NCBI RefSeq assembly: GCF_000350225.1
Contig: NW_005179008.1
Location: 124,001-188,000 of the forward strand
Reading direction: 5' to 3'
From: Chondrus crispus
Taxonomy: Eukaryota; Rhodophyta; Florideophyceae; Gigartinales; Gigartinaceae
DNA: 64,000 bases
In this document: positions 10,303 to 20,883 of the stretch, piece after piece
How positions within the stretch are numbered: the first letter of the stretch is position 1
How the letters are laid out: each line of letters begins with the position of its first letter
Program-made: the position numbers and the translations under genes
Notes under the pieces: generated by a model
The model's input: the letters and a program-made list of their open reading frames with translations, nothing else
Told to the model about the DNA's origin: nothing
The model's database searches: none

Positions 10303-13300
10303 TCATCCCGGATCAGCTAGTTGGCTAGTGCCCTTAACCTTTTCTCGAACCCACTCTTCAGTTATTACTGCACCTTTCGTCGAGCCGTGTAACTTCTGCC
10401 AGGTGGGTACCAGCGAAGAGTGAACCAGCACGTGTGTGCAGTCGCCATCGACTTCCTTCTCGCTCACGACTCGCCCGCCAAAAGCCGACAGCAGCGCCAC
10501 GGAACCATGTACTTCTACTTCCGTGTCAGGAACTAATACTGTTAACCCATGGAACACATTACCACACCTTTTCATTGCTCGTTTCACTCTCTCCCTCACG
10601 CCTTCGAGAACATCATCACCATTCCCAACTTCAGGCTGCTTCGCTGTCCATTTAGATACTTCATCGAGAGAATGTACCAGTTCCGTAATAGAGGTTTCTT
10701 CTTTCCATGAATCACCGAACCGGTCCGCTTTCTCGAACAGTTCCGACTCAAGCGTCCTGTTCGCATATACGACATCGTTCAAACTAGGTAGCGTACGGGT
10801 CTTTGTAGATAGACATTCTTCAACCCAGTTGCTATGAACAATAGAACAAGTGTCTTCCTTTTCCCGTATGTTGGAGAACCGTTCTTTGAGTATTTTCACT
10901 CTGGATACGTGAATACTCGTGCATATGACAAAATCCACTGAGCTTCCGAAGTTCTGTACAAATTTGCCTCCAAGCCGGTGAATTTGTAGCTCTACTTCTT
11001 CCTTTAGTTTCGGGTTTGAGGCGATAACAAAAAATGTAAGCCCCTCGAACGCTGTAGAGACTCGATCAACCTGCGTCACGTCCGCTCCGACTGCGGATGC
11101 AATGACGGACCGCGGATTTCGGCCTCCTGTGATGACATGCCCTTCAAGTTTAACGCGTTTTACAGCTTCCTCCTCCTCGGCGTCAAACAGTCTTCTGGGC
11201 TTCTTACCGCCTGTGTATTCCGAAATGTCATCGATATCCGACTCGTCTGGGCGAATTGTTGCGGGAAGCTTGTTTTCATCTAGGTCAAGAAGATGAGAGA
11301 AGCTTGGGACGTCAAAATATGGTTTATCCCAGTTGATGCGTTCGACCCGCGGAAATCGTAAAGCAAAGTATCTCCGGTTGACCTCAAACGCCCGCACCGT
11401 CAGCACGATAGACTTCCACGGCTCAATCCATTTTACGACATCAGACAACAACGACGGTGCATAATCCCTGCCCTCGAAGTGTTCAGGCAAGTCTTTTGCA
11501 TTGAAAGTTTTCCATTCTCCACTCAACATATTTTGCATCTGCTCAAGCTCAGAATCCGAGTAGCCAGTCCCAACGCTTCCCACTGGTACCCATTTGCACT
11601 TCTGCATTCGCTGCTCCCACTCGCCACCGCGTCCTTTCCATGGTGGTGTCCCATCGTTTGCTCTTACACCGATCAAAAACGAACTTAATCGTCCTGCCCT
11701 CTGTTTGCGATGTCCTCGGCTGCTACTGTACTTTGCACCAAGTATTAGCACATCGAGGTCCTGGATGCCGCCGTCGAAGTAATCAGGTTTAAGCTTGATT
11801 GCAAGGTCTAGACTCCTTTCCGCAAGAGCATACGGCATATCTGGGTTCTTCGCAATAACACCCTCATACCCCAATGTCTCGTATCGCTGAAGAGCCTGTG
11901 TCAGGTCCCGCTCGTTATAACCTAGCTCCATGTCAACGACCTCTATGCACGCTGTCGCCCCGATGCCGTATGAAGCCTCTCTCTTAGTGACCAGTTTTTC
12001 CAGCAGTATTCGTCGCTTATGCAAAGGCAAGCGAATGACCATGTTCCCACTGCGTCGTGCTTCACTGTGTTTCCTTTGCCCTTGATCGACATAGAGCACA
12101 TCGAAAACCATGTACTTCAACGTATATGATGATCCTTCCGGTACGTTGCGTTTCGCAATTGACGTGGCGACTTCTCGGGTATCTTCAAATCTCAACCACG
12201 AAGATCTGAGGTTGTCCCATATCATGATTTCTCCGTCGAGAATGATATTTTCAGCCTGTACGCCGGCAAGGATGACTTCTCGCATCGCACCAGCATACAT
12301 CGCACTGCTTTCATTTCCTCTTCTGGAAAATGTGCGGACCTCTTGCACGCCAGTCCCATCGTCTGAATGCGTACTCCTCTTATGCAGTTGCAGCCTTTCT
12401 CCATCTAGCTTTGGTTCCATGATAAAGTATTGCCGGGCTTCCTGCGACAAATCGCTTGTTGTTCGGGTTTCCAATTCTTTTTGCGTCTCTGGTTCAGCCG
12501 GTTCTCCCGCTCCTCGAAGATTTTCACAAATAACATTAAGCTTTTTTCGTGAAGGACGCATGCAGAGCATCACGCTCGCGTACTGGCCAACCTGCACAGA
12601 GGCATCTCCAATCTCAAAATGAGGATCCGAGCAATCTTTCAAAAGTTGGTGTATGTCATGAATTTGCGTGTAGTGCTGTTTGGCCCCGGGATGAAACCAA
12701 GACAAGAACATGTCTTCAGAAAGCCGAATGTCAACATCTTTCAATATGATACGAGCAACTTCAGCTACCTCATCTGATGTTCCACACTGCACGAGGGTTC
12801 TCAAGGCCACCACTTTCCCATCTTCCGGTTTCGACATGGATTCGTCATCATCTGTAGTACGGTCAGTCATGGTTGTTTCATTCATCATTTCGTTTTGTCG
12901 AGGGAATGCACGTTGTATTCTCCTCGAGCGCACTCGAGATGCCTTGCTCATCGTATCAAGGGCTCTCCAAACTATCCCAACCGTAAGCAAACTTTCCTTG
13001 GGGCATCTCTCATCTAAGACAGCTCGCAGGACTGTGGCAAAATTACCGTCGACTATATCAGCGTCCTGCTTCCATCGCTGTGGACGATATTCTTTCTCCT
13101 TGTGGTGTTTGAGCCATTGGGCATCATCACCATTTGGTAGAAGATCAAGGGCTTTGACAAACGCATCAGCTAGTTTCGTCTCTTTCATTCCGAGATACGC
13201 ATGCTCAGAGTCCAACCCTGGGACAAGCAAGCTAAGAATTTTGAAGCTTTCTGCCGGCGGAAGTAGCTGTGCTGGAATGAAGTGATCATTTGCGTTTCGC

Positions 13301-13551
13301 CTCGCGAGCACGTCTTCACCAACGCCACATTTCTCACCAATCTTCAGCCAAGCGTTCGTGAGAATTGCTTTTTTGCCAAAGCGATCACTCTTTACATGCA
13401 GGCCTCCCGTTCGCCTTTTCGCAGGTACTTTTGCCTTACGCAAGTCACGGAACAGCGTCGTTATAACCGAGAAGGGTAGCGCATTTACATTGCATTCATC
13501 TCTGGGAGCTTTTGAGTTCTGCGGAGCTTCTGCGTGGAGTGACTCACCCAT
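10303..13551 (-). CDS. LIG4: DNA ligase IV (ATP-dependent, NHEJ)
   Basis: This enzyme seals DNA double-strand breaks in non-homologous end joining, in the nucleus and in complex with an XRCC4-type partner. The ATP-dependent ligase core carries the adenylation motif EPKLDGER near residue 380 (lysine nucleophile), then DGEIMIWD, a DVLYVD block and EGVIAKNPD, in the expected order. Two BRCT domains follow, about residues 830-880 and 1000-1075, the arrangement that separates ligase IV from ligases I and III. The frame extends 13 codons upstream to a GTG, but the first ATG (13551) is the likely start, giving 1082 residues. That is longer than the usual roughly 900, with extra low-complexity sequence near residue 240 (METTMTDRTTDDDES-like). 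It is a single exon. Confidence 0.95.
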   Translation of the reverse strand: MGESLHAEAPQNSKAPRDECNVNALPFSVITTLFRDLRKAKVPAKRRTGGLHVKSDRFGKKAILTNAWLKIGEKCGVGEDVLARRNANDHFIPAQLLPPAESFKILSLLVPGLDSEHAYLGMKETKLADAFVKALDLLPNGDDAQWLKHHKEKEYRPQRWKQDADIVDGNFATVLRAVLDERCPKESLLTVGIVWRALDTMSKASRVRSRRIQRAFPRQNEMMNETTMTDRTTDDDESMSKPEDGKVVALRTLVQCGTSDEVAEVARIILKDVDIRLSEDMFLSWFHPGAKQHYTQIHDIHQLLKDCSDPHFEIGDASVQVGQYASVMLCMRPSRKKLNVICENLRGAGEPAEPETQKELETRTTSDLSQEARQYFIMEPKLDGERLQLHKRSTHSDDGTGVQEVRTFSRRGNESSAMYAGAMREVILAGVQAENIILDGEIMIWDNLRSSWLRFEDTREVATSIAKRNVPEGSSYTLKYMVFDVLYVDQGQRKHSEARRSGNMVIRLPLHKRRILLEKLVTKREASYGIGATACIEVVDMELGYNERDLTQALQRYETLGYEGVIAKNPDMPYALAERSLDLAIKLKPDYFDGGIQDLDVLILGAKYSSSRGHRKQRAGRLSSFLIGVRANDGTPPWKGRGGEWEQRMQKCKWVPVGSVGTGYSDSELEQMQNMLSGEWKTFNAKDLPEHFEGRDYAPSLLSDVVKWIEPWKSIVLTVRAFEVNRRYFALRFPRVERINWDKPYFDVPSFSHLLDLDENKLPATIRPDESDIDDISEYTGGKKPRRLFDAEEEEAVKRVKLEGHVITGGRNPRSVIASAVGADVTQVDRVSTAFEGLTFFVIASNPKLKEEVELQIHRLGGKFVQNFGSSVDFVICTSIHVSRVKILKERFSNIREKEDTCSIVHSNWVEECLSTKTRTLPSLNDVVYANRTLESELFEKADRFGDSWKEETSITELVHSLDEVSKWTAKQPEVGNGDDVLEGVRERVKRAMKRCGNVFHGLTVLVPDTEVEVHGSVALLSAFGGRVVSEKEVDGDCTHVLVHSSLVPTWQKLHGSTKGAVITEEWVREKVKGTSQLADPG

Positions 13552-13998
13552 CGAAGTCACCAGGCTTTGGTTCGATTGACTAAAGTCCACACCTCAAGAA
13601 CCGACCGAGTCTATTCTTTGCAGATTCAACTTCGTACGAACTGTAAGCCCTTCATTGGTTCTTCACCTTGATCCACGTCGTTTTTAGAGAGATTTTTGAT
13701 AATCCAGTGTTCTTCAAAGGCGCGTCAGTTCTTCAGCTACAAACGTATGCAAGGATCCTCGATGTGCCATAATCATCCTGTCAAGCTGGCTTGCCAGCCG
13801 CATCTATCGCTATATCACTACGTGCACCGACGGCAAGGAACATAGGCAGAGGCCAGGGTGCATAATTGCTCACATCACGACGCACAACTTTATTTGCAAA
13901 GGAGATTGAAACTGCGTACCTTGTACGTTCTGCCGTGCAACGAACCCGGACAGACACACTCGTGGGCTTTACTCAGCTTCACGTGAGATGGGAGCAGC

Positions 13999-14436
13999 TT
14001 AAGATTCGGCCTCGCGATTTGCCTTGAGACGAGCTTGAATAGTGCCTCGCAGGGCATGCTTCTGATTCTTCAAAAATTTGAGATCCATCTGTGATTGAAA
14101 AATGTAGTGATAGTGGATGGCAACATTAAACGGACGTATGGTTAGTGTGTGCTGGAATTTTGAGAGGCTGATTTCACATGAAGGATGCAACTTCAAAGAC
14201 GTACGCCTTTGCGGGAAGCAAACTGCTGCTTCTTCGGTCGCTTGATGCCGTTGCGATGATCTGCATTGATGGTTAGGGACAATAGGCGGAAAATCGTTAG
14301 CGGGACTGTTCTAATTCATTGCCATAATCATTACGTCGAGGGAGACTCCGTAATGCGGAGATGTCGAGTGCGATCGTTTCGGGTACGCACTCTTGTAGCT
14401 CTGATTGTGAGCGGTATGGTTCTTTGACTTCGCCAT
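13999..14436 (-). CDS. RPL29: Cytosolic ribosomal protein eL29, three exons
   Basis: This is a small basic protein of the 60S subunit. Exon 1 (14391-14436) encodes MAKSKNHTAHNQSYK. Exon 2 (14205-14260) continues as NHRNGIKRPKKQQFASRKG. Exon 3 (13999-14088) gives MDLKFLKNQKHALRG and ends in TAA. The introns are 14261-14390 (GTGCGT...GCAG) and 14089-14204 (GTACGT...ACAG), and both junctions keep frame. The 63-residue product matches the usual 55-65 residues for fungal and plant eL29, and the HNQSYK-HRNGIK core is diagnostic. Introns are rare in this window, and two in a 63-codon gene fits the general tendency of ribosomal protein genes to retain them. No single exon is long enough to stand out, so the gene is easily missed. 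Confidence 0.93.
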
Positions 14437-14533
14437 TGCGGTAGCGCGGTTCTAGAACACAGAAACGGTCAAAAATTCGTAATCACGAAGAGCGTTAGTT
14501 CGTATTCTATGCAGAATCCGCCGTAGCGCTTGT

Positions 14534-14830
14534 TCATGAAGGCTGTGATGGAGTAGCCATGAGCGATTGACCTGCCAGCAGAGGGAAAAGGCCGGGCGAC
14601 GAAATCATCGCCACCAAATATCCTTGTTCTTCTCGAGCATAAATCGTTGAATCGCAAGAATCGCGTATCTTTACCTTACCGAATCCCTGGGACTGTGTGA
14701 GGGAAGATGTCTGCGTAAAATTGGTTGGCAGCGCTTTCTCGATGAACGAATGGGTCAGCGGCCGGTTGAGGCGGACAGTAGGTTCAGTCTTCGTGAAGGC
14801 CAACGGCGGCGATTGTGCCAAAAGGATCAT
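14534..14830 (-). CDS. Small hypothetical frame upstream of RPL29
   Basis: A 98-codon frame starts at a true ATG (14830) on the same strand as eL29 and ends about 100 bp before it. No family is recognised. It could be a small gene, or 5' transcribed sequence of eL29. A frame of this length occurs readily by chance. Confidence 0.2.
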   Translation of the reverse strand: MILLAQSPPLAFTKTEPTVRLNRPLTHSFIEKALPTNFTQTSSLTQSQGFGKVKIRDSCDSTIYAREEQGYLVAMISSPGLFPLLAGQSLMATPSQPS

Positions 14831-15201
14831 ACTCAACTGGCAAGTGCATCAATTTGCGATGTCGAATATCAATTGAGGTATTTAATTGTGCACGTGGCAC
14901 ACGCATGAAGCTCAGATGCAGAATTTTCTATTTGGGGGAAGAAAAGGAGTAATAATAGGTCACTTTTACTGCATATTTACGAAGTAACGCAAATTATTTT
15001 TCGCGCGAAAATTCCTATAGTTGTCCGACCTCCCATGCAGCGTCCTTCTCAGCCCGAGCGTAACAGCGAGAAAGTCTGGTTGGCTTTAGCTTGGGCACCA
15101 GTGCCTGAATTCAACTGTGACGCATTCCAACTACTAGCAAGAGAGGGTGCGAGTCGACTTTCACGGCCGCACAGAACGTGTGCGAGGTGGCCAACGCCAG
15201 G

Positions 15202-16191
15202 ATGGACGAACAGCTCCGGGAGGACCGGCGCAAGGCCAAAATTGTGATCAAAGAGTTACGAGATCATCAAAAAGAGTTAGAAGAACAGAAAGATGAAGCT
15301 ACTAATTGCCGTTCAGACGTCCTCGCCAAGCATTTCAAGAAGGCTGAGGCGAACATGGGCAAGTCGAGCACCATTGACCAGGCGCTTCTCGACGCCCAAA
15401 TCTTCTGCACACTGAGTAAACACACGAAGAAGCAAGCTGCTCAGCTGCAGACGGGTTTGCAGACATACGATGTCAACTCATTTATGGATAATCTTGTTCA
15501 ATTTATGCGCCGCTCGGACGGGCTTTCGGAGGGACCTGAAGAGGAGATGCATGACGTGCCCGATGACGAGCTATGTATCAACTTTATTCAACTGGGCGAA
15601 AGCGTGAAGCATTGTAAGAAATCAGTTCCGGCTATTGACTTTATGCACGGCAATGCACCAGTGGAGAGTGTTGCAAATGTTACGGAGCGCAAAAAGGCGA
15701 AACGAATCTGGAAGGGGAAGGTTACCGTCAAACCCGATGAGTTGAGGTCAGATGAGGTCGAGCAGACGGAAACAGACCGACAAGTAGCGGAAATGAAGAG
15801 AGAACTGGCACGACGAAAGGAGTGTAACTACTGGATATTCGTGATCGACCCAGCTAGTTTCTCGAGGTCTATCGAGAACATCTTTCACTCATCGTTTCTA
15901 ATCAAGGAACGTTTGGCGGCGCTTGACCTCAAGGTCGACCCGCCACTGATCCAGTATATCGATTCAAAGAACCGTAGGCACAGTGGCGGTGGCGAAGGGG
16001 GAATGGCGGAGGACCGGCAAAGCCAATTTATTATGGGGTTTGACCGCAACGTGTGGAAGGAGATGATAAACCAGCACAATATTCGAAGATGTCTCCTGCC
16101 TTCCAAAAGACGGGCTGACAAGGGGATGGACGCGCAGATGCAACGGTTGACGCAAATGGAAGAGCATTATGAGGGGACTGCGTCTTTCTAA
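15202..16191 (+). CDS. NSE4: SMC5/6 complex subunit NSE4 (kleisin)
   Basis: NSE4 is the kleisin that bridges the SMC5 and SMC6 heads in the complex acting in homologous recombination and replication-fork repair. The C-terminal Nse4 domain is clear: NYWIFVIDPASFSRSIENIF followed by HSSFLIKE, around residues 215-250. The N-terminal third holds the charged helical region with LLDAQIFCTL and KHTKKQAAQL, as in the family. The first in-frame ATG is 15202 (329 residues); the frame continues upstream to about 15130. An upstream ATG at 15035 in another frame suggests a short first exon, but no convincing intron pair could be fixed. The gene converges with the minus-strand gene at 16621. Confidence 0.88.
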   Translation: MDEQLREDRRKAKIVIKELRDHQKELEEQKDEATNCRSDVLAKHFKKAEANMGKSSTIDQALLDAQIFCTLSKHTKKQAAQLQTGLQTYDVNSFMDNLVQFMRRSDGLSEGPEEEMHDVPDDELCINFIQLGESVKHCKKSVPAIDFMHGNAPVESVANVTERKKAKRIWKGKVTVKPDELRSDEVEQTETDRQVAEMKRELARRKECNYWIFVIDPASFSRSIENIFHSSFLIKERLAALDLKVDPPLIQYIDSKNRRHSGGGEGGMAEDRQSQFIMGFDRNVWKEMINQHNIRRCLLPSKRRADKGMDAQMQRLTQMEEHYEGTASF

Positions 16192-16620
16192 AAGTTGAAC
16201 GTATTTTGTATACCAAGGTCTATCGATGCCCTCAAGTACTGTAGGTGTGTGACATGCGGGAGATAAGGAGTGAGATATTTTGGGCTCTTGTAAGATACTA
16301 ACTTGACAGTGTCATCGACCAGCCGTCCGTTTTGCGAAGAATACGACAAGATTATATGACAGAGGCTCACTGGCCCGCGAAGCCGCGAGAAACGCTACAT
16401 CTGCATCGACAATGGCTATGAACAAACTAGGGGACAAGTGCACTTGGGCGCCATTTGGTTTTCACCAGCCTAGAATTCGACAGCTTCCCGTTTTAAACCA
16501 AGGGAAACGAAACTATGTCCATGGGACGTTTATTCACACACACACAAACACCTTGTGAGTGGTCAAAACACGCAACTCTAGCAATTACACACTCGCCAAG
16601 CCACAGCTCACACGAACAGG

Positions 16621-17526
16621 TTAAGCAAACACGACTGGCCGGAAGGTGTGCCGACTACGGTGAGAATCTGAAATGCGTCCCTGCACGCGGCGGGTGTACA
16701 CCTGGTCCACAGAATCCATATGTTGCCGCAACGCGTCAACATTCTTATAGACCTGGATAGTCTTGAAGAAGCCATGTTTCCCGGGCTTATGCAGGACGCA
16801 AAACTCCAAGCAAGTACCCGCAGACACGCTAGCTTCTGCGGTGCTCCTCAAAATGTCGACGACCTCCTCCGCGTTGTGCGGACGCGCCATGTCGACGTTG
16901 ACCGACTCGACCACGACAATGTTCTCGTTGGGGTCAAACTTGACGTCATGTAACTTTGAAGTAAATAGATTTTCATAGTTCCTCGTACGAATATCCACGG
17001 CGTGAATGGAAGGACCGACTCTCTCCACAGCTGAGAGCCACCTCCGCATGATACCGGGGTCCTCCGCGGATGCGGTGGCCTTAAAAGTCTCCATAACGAC
17101 GTAGCGGGAGTCCTTTGGCGAGAAGGGAGCGGCAGGACCAAGGCCGATGGGATCTTGAACCTCCCGGAGGACCCAGCGGTGGAGGGCCCCCCTCTGCGCG
17201 CGGCGCTCGACCTGACGAGTCATGTCTGCTTGAGCGACTGCGGCGCGCTCGAACATGCGGCGGCCTTGGTTGTTGACAACGATCCAGTGGTGCGACTCGA
17301 GGACGCTGGCAACGCGGGAGTCGATGACAGGGGCGCGCGTGCGCGGACGTGGGGTGGGAGAGATGTTGTGCGACTGGCGCGGAGCGCGACTAGGTTTGGA
17401 GGTGGGAACGGGGCGAGAGGAAGGGTTGGGAGTGGAGGAAGACGTGACGCGGCGGCGCGTTTCCGTGCTACGCGAGGATGGGGTGGTGCGGTACAGCGGA
17501 AGAGGTGTGGGGGTTACGAAAGCCAT
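16621..17526 (-). CDS. Plastid-targeted ABM-like (dimeric alpha-beta barrel) protein
   Basis: The protein has 301 residues from the ATG at 17526. It opens with MAFVTPTPLPLYRTTPSSRS, a Ser/Thr/Arg-rich leader with an early phenylalanine, typical of red algal plastid transit peptides. The C-terminal 100 residues resemble the antibiotic-biosynthesis-monooxygenase fold: a beta strand (NIVVVESVNVD), a helix of the EEVVDILRSTAEA type, CLEFCVLHKPGKHGFFKTIQ, then a DALRQHMDS helix. A second weaker unit (RYVVMETFKATASAEDP) precedes it, so the protein may hold two ferredoxin-like units. Function is not predictable; members include heme-degrading enzymes and quinol oxygenases. A frame extension upstream to 17607 lacks an ATG. 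Confidence 0.75.
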   Translation of the reverse strand: MAFVTPTPLPLYRTTPSSRSTETRRRVTSSSTPNPSSRPVPTSKPSRAPRQSHNISPTPRPRTRAPVIDSRVASVLESHHWIVVNNQGRRMFERAAVAQADMTRQVERRAQRGALHRWVLREVQDPIGLGPAAPFSPKDSRYVVMETFKATASAEDPGIMRRWLSAVERVGPSIHAVDIRTRNYENLFTSKLHDVKFDPNENIVVVESVNVDMARPHNAEEVVDILRSTAEASVSAGTCLEFCVLHKPGKHGFFKTIQVYKNVDALRQHMDSVDQVYTRRVQGRISDSHRSRHTFRPVVFA

Positions 17527-17663
17527 GGTGATGGAGATGGGTTTGGAGAGGATTTTGGTGAAGGGGGTGTGCGTAGAAGAAGGGAGTAGAACAAGGGCGT
17601 AGAACAAGGGCGAGCTACAAGCAGGGCAGAGGTGGATGCATGCGGCGTAGGTGGGGGGGAAGG

Positions 17664-17673
17664 TTATATAGAA
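17664..17673 (-). promoter_or_regulatory. TATA-like element upstream of ABM-like gene
   Basis: Read on the minus strand this is CTATATAACC, about 140 bp upstream of the ATG at 17526. Position and sequence fit a core promoter; no start site was mapped. Confidence 0.35.
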
Positions 17674-17679
17674 ATGTGA

Positions 17680-18390
17680 GAGTGAGTTACAGAGGATATT
17701 CGAGTTGGGTAGACAGTGACAAGGAGAAGGAGAAGCAGAAGCAGAAGCGGAAGCAAGGGGGGCGTCGGAGGGTTGCCTGAGTGGGTGCCGCTCAGGACGA
17801 GAATGCGCAGGGGGAGCAGGGAGGTTCTACGTCTGTGCGTGACGGGAGGAGATTATTTCGTTGTGTTTGGCGGGTGCGGGTTGGGCGAGATGCAAGTTGT
17901 GAGGATCTCTGGGGGAGGCGGTAACGCGAGTGTGACCGGGGAGTAATCTGCGTGAGATCTCGCCGGTCGAATATGCTGGTGTGACATGATTGGGCACGGC
18001 GGGTGTGTGGGACGCGCAGCCGATTGGACAGCGGAGGAGCGCGCGGACGTCCCTGTCCAGGAACAGCCAGCCTATTCGTCAGAGCGCAAATGGACGCCCG
18101 ATATGCATGATTCGTGCATTCTTACTTGCCGTGGAAGCTGCTCATCGAGCTTGGCGAGCCGTGTATCCTTATCACTGGTCCTTCGCGCCTCGTATGCATA
18201 CTGTACAACTCATTGACACCGCTACGGAATGGAATGCAGCAAGTGTTTCGTTGGCACCAACAAAACACTTACGACTAAGATATTTGTTTCTCTCAGAGTC
18301 GCATCCAACTCCCTCGCACCCACTCCCACCCCCACCCCCCGTCCCAATGCATTTACTCGCATACTACAGTACCATGCCTAACCAACTGCG
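17680..18390. other. Intergenic stretch between ABM-like and BIOB genes
   Basis: A purine-rich simple-repeat run (GAGAAGGAGAAGCAGAAG type) lies at about 17718-17760. No coding frame is supported. It holds the 3' side of the biotin synthase gene and the 5' side of the ABM-like gene. Confidence 0.4.
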
Positions 18391-19596
18391 TCAACTGCTT
18401 ACATGTTTCTCCTCCAACTTCTCATAATAAAACGGCTGTTTCCCTTTCAAACCGAGCGTCTCAAACATTGCCCTATCTTCTGAAAATTCCGGATTGGGCG
18501 TCGTCAGCAGCTTATCCCCTGTAAAGATAGAGTTGGCCCCTGCCATAAAGCACAAAGCCTGCTCTGCTTCTGACAATCCCAACCGTCCAGCACTCAACCT
18601 CACCATGGATCTCGGCATCACGATGCGTGCTGTCGCAATCATACGACAAAGATCCCAAACGGGCACTGTGTCCGCCTCCTCCAACGGCGTCCCTTCATTC
18701 GCTACCAGAGCGTTCACCGGCACGCTTTCCGGGTGCTCCTTCAGCGTCGCCAGCGTGTGGAGGAGCGACACCCGGTCCTCGTGAGACTCGCCTAACCCGA
18801 TAATTCCGCCGCAGCATACAGATATTCCTGCTTCTCGCACGCTTTCCAAAGTCTTGAGACGGTCTTCGTATACACGTGAAGTGATTACCTTGGGGTAGTA
18901 TTCTTTCGACGTATCCAAGTTGTGATTGTACGCCGTTAGACCGGCTTCCTTCAATTTCTTCGCCTGCTCAGTGTTCAGCAAACCCAGAGTCGCGCATACT
19001 TCCATCCCCATGCCGCGCACCTCGGACACCATTTGGAGCACCCGGTCGAATTGTCGAGGTCCCACCTGGGATACACCTCGCCATGCTGCCCCCATGCAAA
19101 AACGGGTGGAGCCACCTTCCTTGGCACGTCGAGCTGATTCCATTACATCGTCGAAGCCCATGAGCTTTTCAGCCTTGACCGCCGTCTTGTAGCTGGAACT
19201 CTGAGAGCAGTATTTGCAATCCTCAGGACATCCTCCCGTCTTGATGGACAACAGCGTGCACTGCTGCACTTCACGAGGGTTGAAATAGATTCGATGGGCT
19301 GTGGCGCCGTGGTAGACGAGGTCCAGCAGAGGGTGGTTATATAAGCGTCGGATCTCATCTCGTGTCCAGTCATATCTCACAGGGAAGCGGTCACTTTCGA
19401 AGTCGGTCGACTGAGTGGAGCGTTCCTGATAACTCGGGGGTCCTTGATTTTCTTCTTCTTCAACGTCTGGGAATGGTACGGGCGACGAAGCCGTCACTCT
19501 TTCAGACACCGGTGCGCTTGCCGCAGAGGATAGCCATCTTCGGACGAGCGGTGCACACCTCGCTTGTAACCGACCGACAACTTGCAAAGGCTGCAT
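18391..19596 (-). CDS. BIOB: Biotin synthase, mitochondrial
   Basis: This radical SAM enzyme inserts sulfur into dethiobiotin, the last step of biotin synthesis. The [4Fe-4S] cluster motif CxxxCxxC is at residues 123-130 within [12 protein letters not shown]. Other family blocks include [25 protein letters not shown] and [15 protein letters not shown], and the C-terminal RLSAGR with the barrel arginine. The first 30 residues ([20 protein letters not shown]) are basic, hydroxylated and free of acidic residues, as in a mitochondrial presequence, which agrees with BIOB location in plants. The 401-residue length is typical once the leader is included. It is a single exon and diverges from cyclophilin H with a 453-bp spacer. 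Confidence 0.95.
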   Translation of the reverse strand: MQPLQVVGRLQARCAPLVRRWLSSAASAPVSERVTASSPVPFPDVEEEENQGPPSYQERSTQSTDFESDRFPVRYDWTRDEIRRLYNHPLLDLVYHGATAHRIYFNPREVQQCTLLSIKTGGCPEDCKYCSQSSSYKTAVKAEKLMGFDDVMESARRAKEGGSTRFCMGAAWRGVSQVGPRQFDRVLQMVSEVRGMGMEVCATLGLLNTEQAKKLKEAGLTAYNHNLDTSKEYYPKVITSRVYEDRLKTLESVREAGISVCCGGIIGLGESHEDRVSLLHTLATLKEHPESVPVNALVANEGTPLEEADTVPVWDLCRMIATARIVMPRSMVRLSAGRLGLSEAEQALCFMAGANSIFTGDKLLTTPNPEFSEDRAMFETLGLKGKQPFYYEKLEEKHVSS

Positions 19597-19908
19597 ACCA
19601 CGATACGAGATGATCTTGACTCTTTCCTTCGAGCTTCTCCCTTCAAGAGTATTCGTGCTCCTTTACCCGCACAATGGAAGAGGCGGCGCTTCCCAGACGA
19701 TATTGTTTCGCAATGCTCTTCATGGCAATAGAAACATAAGAGCTCAAGAGATCATGTGTTCTTGTCTAATCAATCTAATTGGTCTTGCATCGAGAAACCT
19801 TATTACGGTTAATATTCGTTGTTTTGTGTTTTACTTTCCGCCACCAGAAGTGAAGTGAAGGATGAGAGCAATATTATGACATGACCTGCGTTACACACGG
19901 ACAGTACA

Positions 19909-19918
19909 GTACACGTGT
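19909..19918. promoter_or_regulatory. TACACGTGT G-box between BIOB and PPIH
   Basis: GTACACGTGT lies in the shared upstream region of two divergent genes. It is one of several near-identical palindromes in promoters of this window. The CACGTG core is a known bHLH/bZIP target; use here is inferred. Confidence 0.4.
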
Positions 19919-20049
19919 CGATTAGAGAAGGATCAGCTATTCCCTCCGGCTCGAGAGGCTTCCCACATGTGAAATGGGATTAACGAAGACGCAGTGACCT
20001 TCACACCCCATCGGAGCACGAGTCGTAGCTCTCGGAATCCTCTGCGAGC

Positions 20050-20622
20050 ATGGCAGTACCGGTCGGCGATCCAACGGATGCACTCCGCCATCACGAAGAC
20101 GAAAACCCCATCGTCTTTCTCGATGTCAGCTTCGGACAAAGAGAGATCGGGCGCATAACTCTTGAACTTTTCGCTGATGTCTGTCCGCGTACGGCAGAAA
20201 ACTTCCGCCAATTCTGCACCGGAGAGTACCGCAAGGACAACAAACCTATTGGATACAAGGGGGCCACATTCCATCGAATCATCAAAGATTTCATGGTTCA
20301 GGGTGGTGACTTCTTGAACAAGGATGGCACCGGGTGTACGTCCATCTACGGTGAAGCGCCTTTTGCAGACGAGTCTTTAGGGGCATTGCGACATTCAGGA
20401 CCTGGCGTCTTGGCTATGGCAAATACAGGGCCCAACACAAACGGAAGTCAGTTTTACATTACTTGCACAAAGTGCGACTTCCTCGATGGAAAGCATGTGG
20501 TGTTCGGCAAAGTTATAAACCAAGAGTCCCTCCTGGTTGTAAGAAAGCTTGAGGGTATCCCAGTTGGGCAGAACAATCGCCCGACGGTGGAATGTACTAT
20601 CACGGAATGCGGAGAAATGTGA
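20050..20622 (+). CDS. PPIH: Cyclophilin H-type peptidyl-prolyl isomerase
   Basis: This is a peptidyl-prolyl cis-trans isomerase of 190 residues. The catalytic and cyclosporin-binding residues are present: arginine in [15 protein letters not shown], glutamine in MVQGGDF, phenylalanine in NGSQFYITC and histidine in DGKHVVFG. The sequence follows the cyclophilin H subgroup closely ([20 protein letters not shown], and the C-terminal TECGEM), which binds the PRP3-PRP4 module of the U4/U6.U5 snRNP. The N-terminus ([19 protein letters not shown]) is slightly longer than in animals. A spliceosomal role is inferred from subgroup similarity. The gene converges with the membrane-protein gene ending at 20884. 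Confidence 0.92.
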   Translation: MAVPVGDPTDALRHHEDENPIVFLDVSFGQREIGRITLELFADVCPRTAENFRQFCTGEYRKDNKPIGYKGATFHRIIKDFMVQGGDFLNKDGTGCTSIYGEAPFADESLGALRHSGPGVLAMANTGPNTNGSQFYITCTKCDFLDGKHVVFGKVINQESLLVVRKLEGIPVGQNNRPTVECTITECGEM

Positions 20623-20883
20623 AGGACGGGATCTTATGCAACTTAAGCGCCAATCCACGTGTACCGCCAGTATCATCGGGATGAGGAAGAGATATCACTT
20701 CGTGCAAGAGAGTACCATGCGGAGCGTGACACGAATGTAGCGCATCGTACGTATCGCATAAGCTTGATGCTTCGGCTTGTTTTTTGCTCCAGTGCTTGTG
20801 ATTATCCTCCTTTACATGTTAGACATGCTGCGTTCAGACCGTACCAGCTATTTCTGGCGAGTGGAGCGTCTATCTCCGGGGGT

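Noticed and set aside
15035..15247. Frame upstream of NSE4 as its first exon
   Set aside because: No GT-AG pair joins it to the NSE4 frame in phase with normal junctions.
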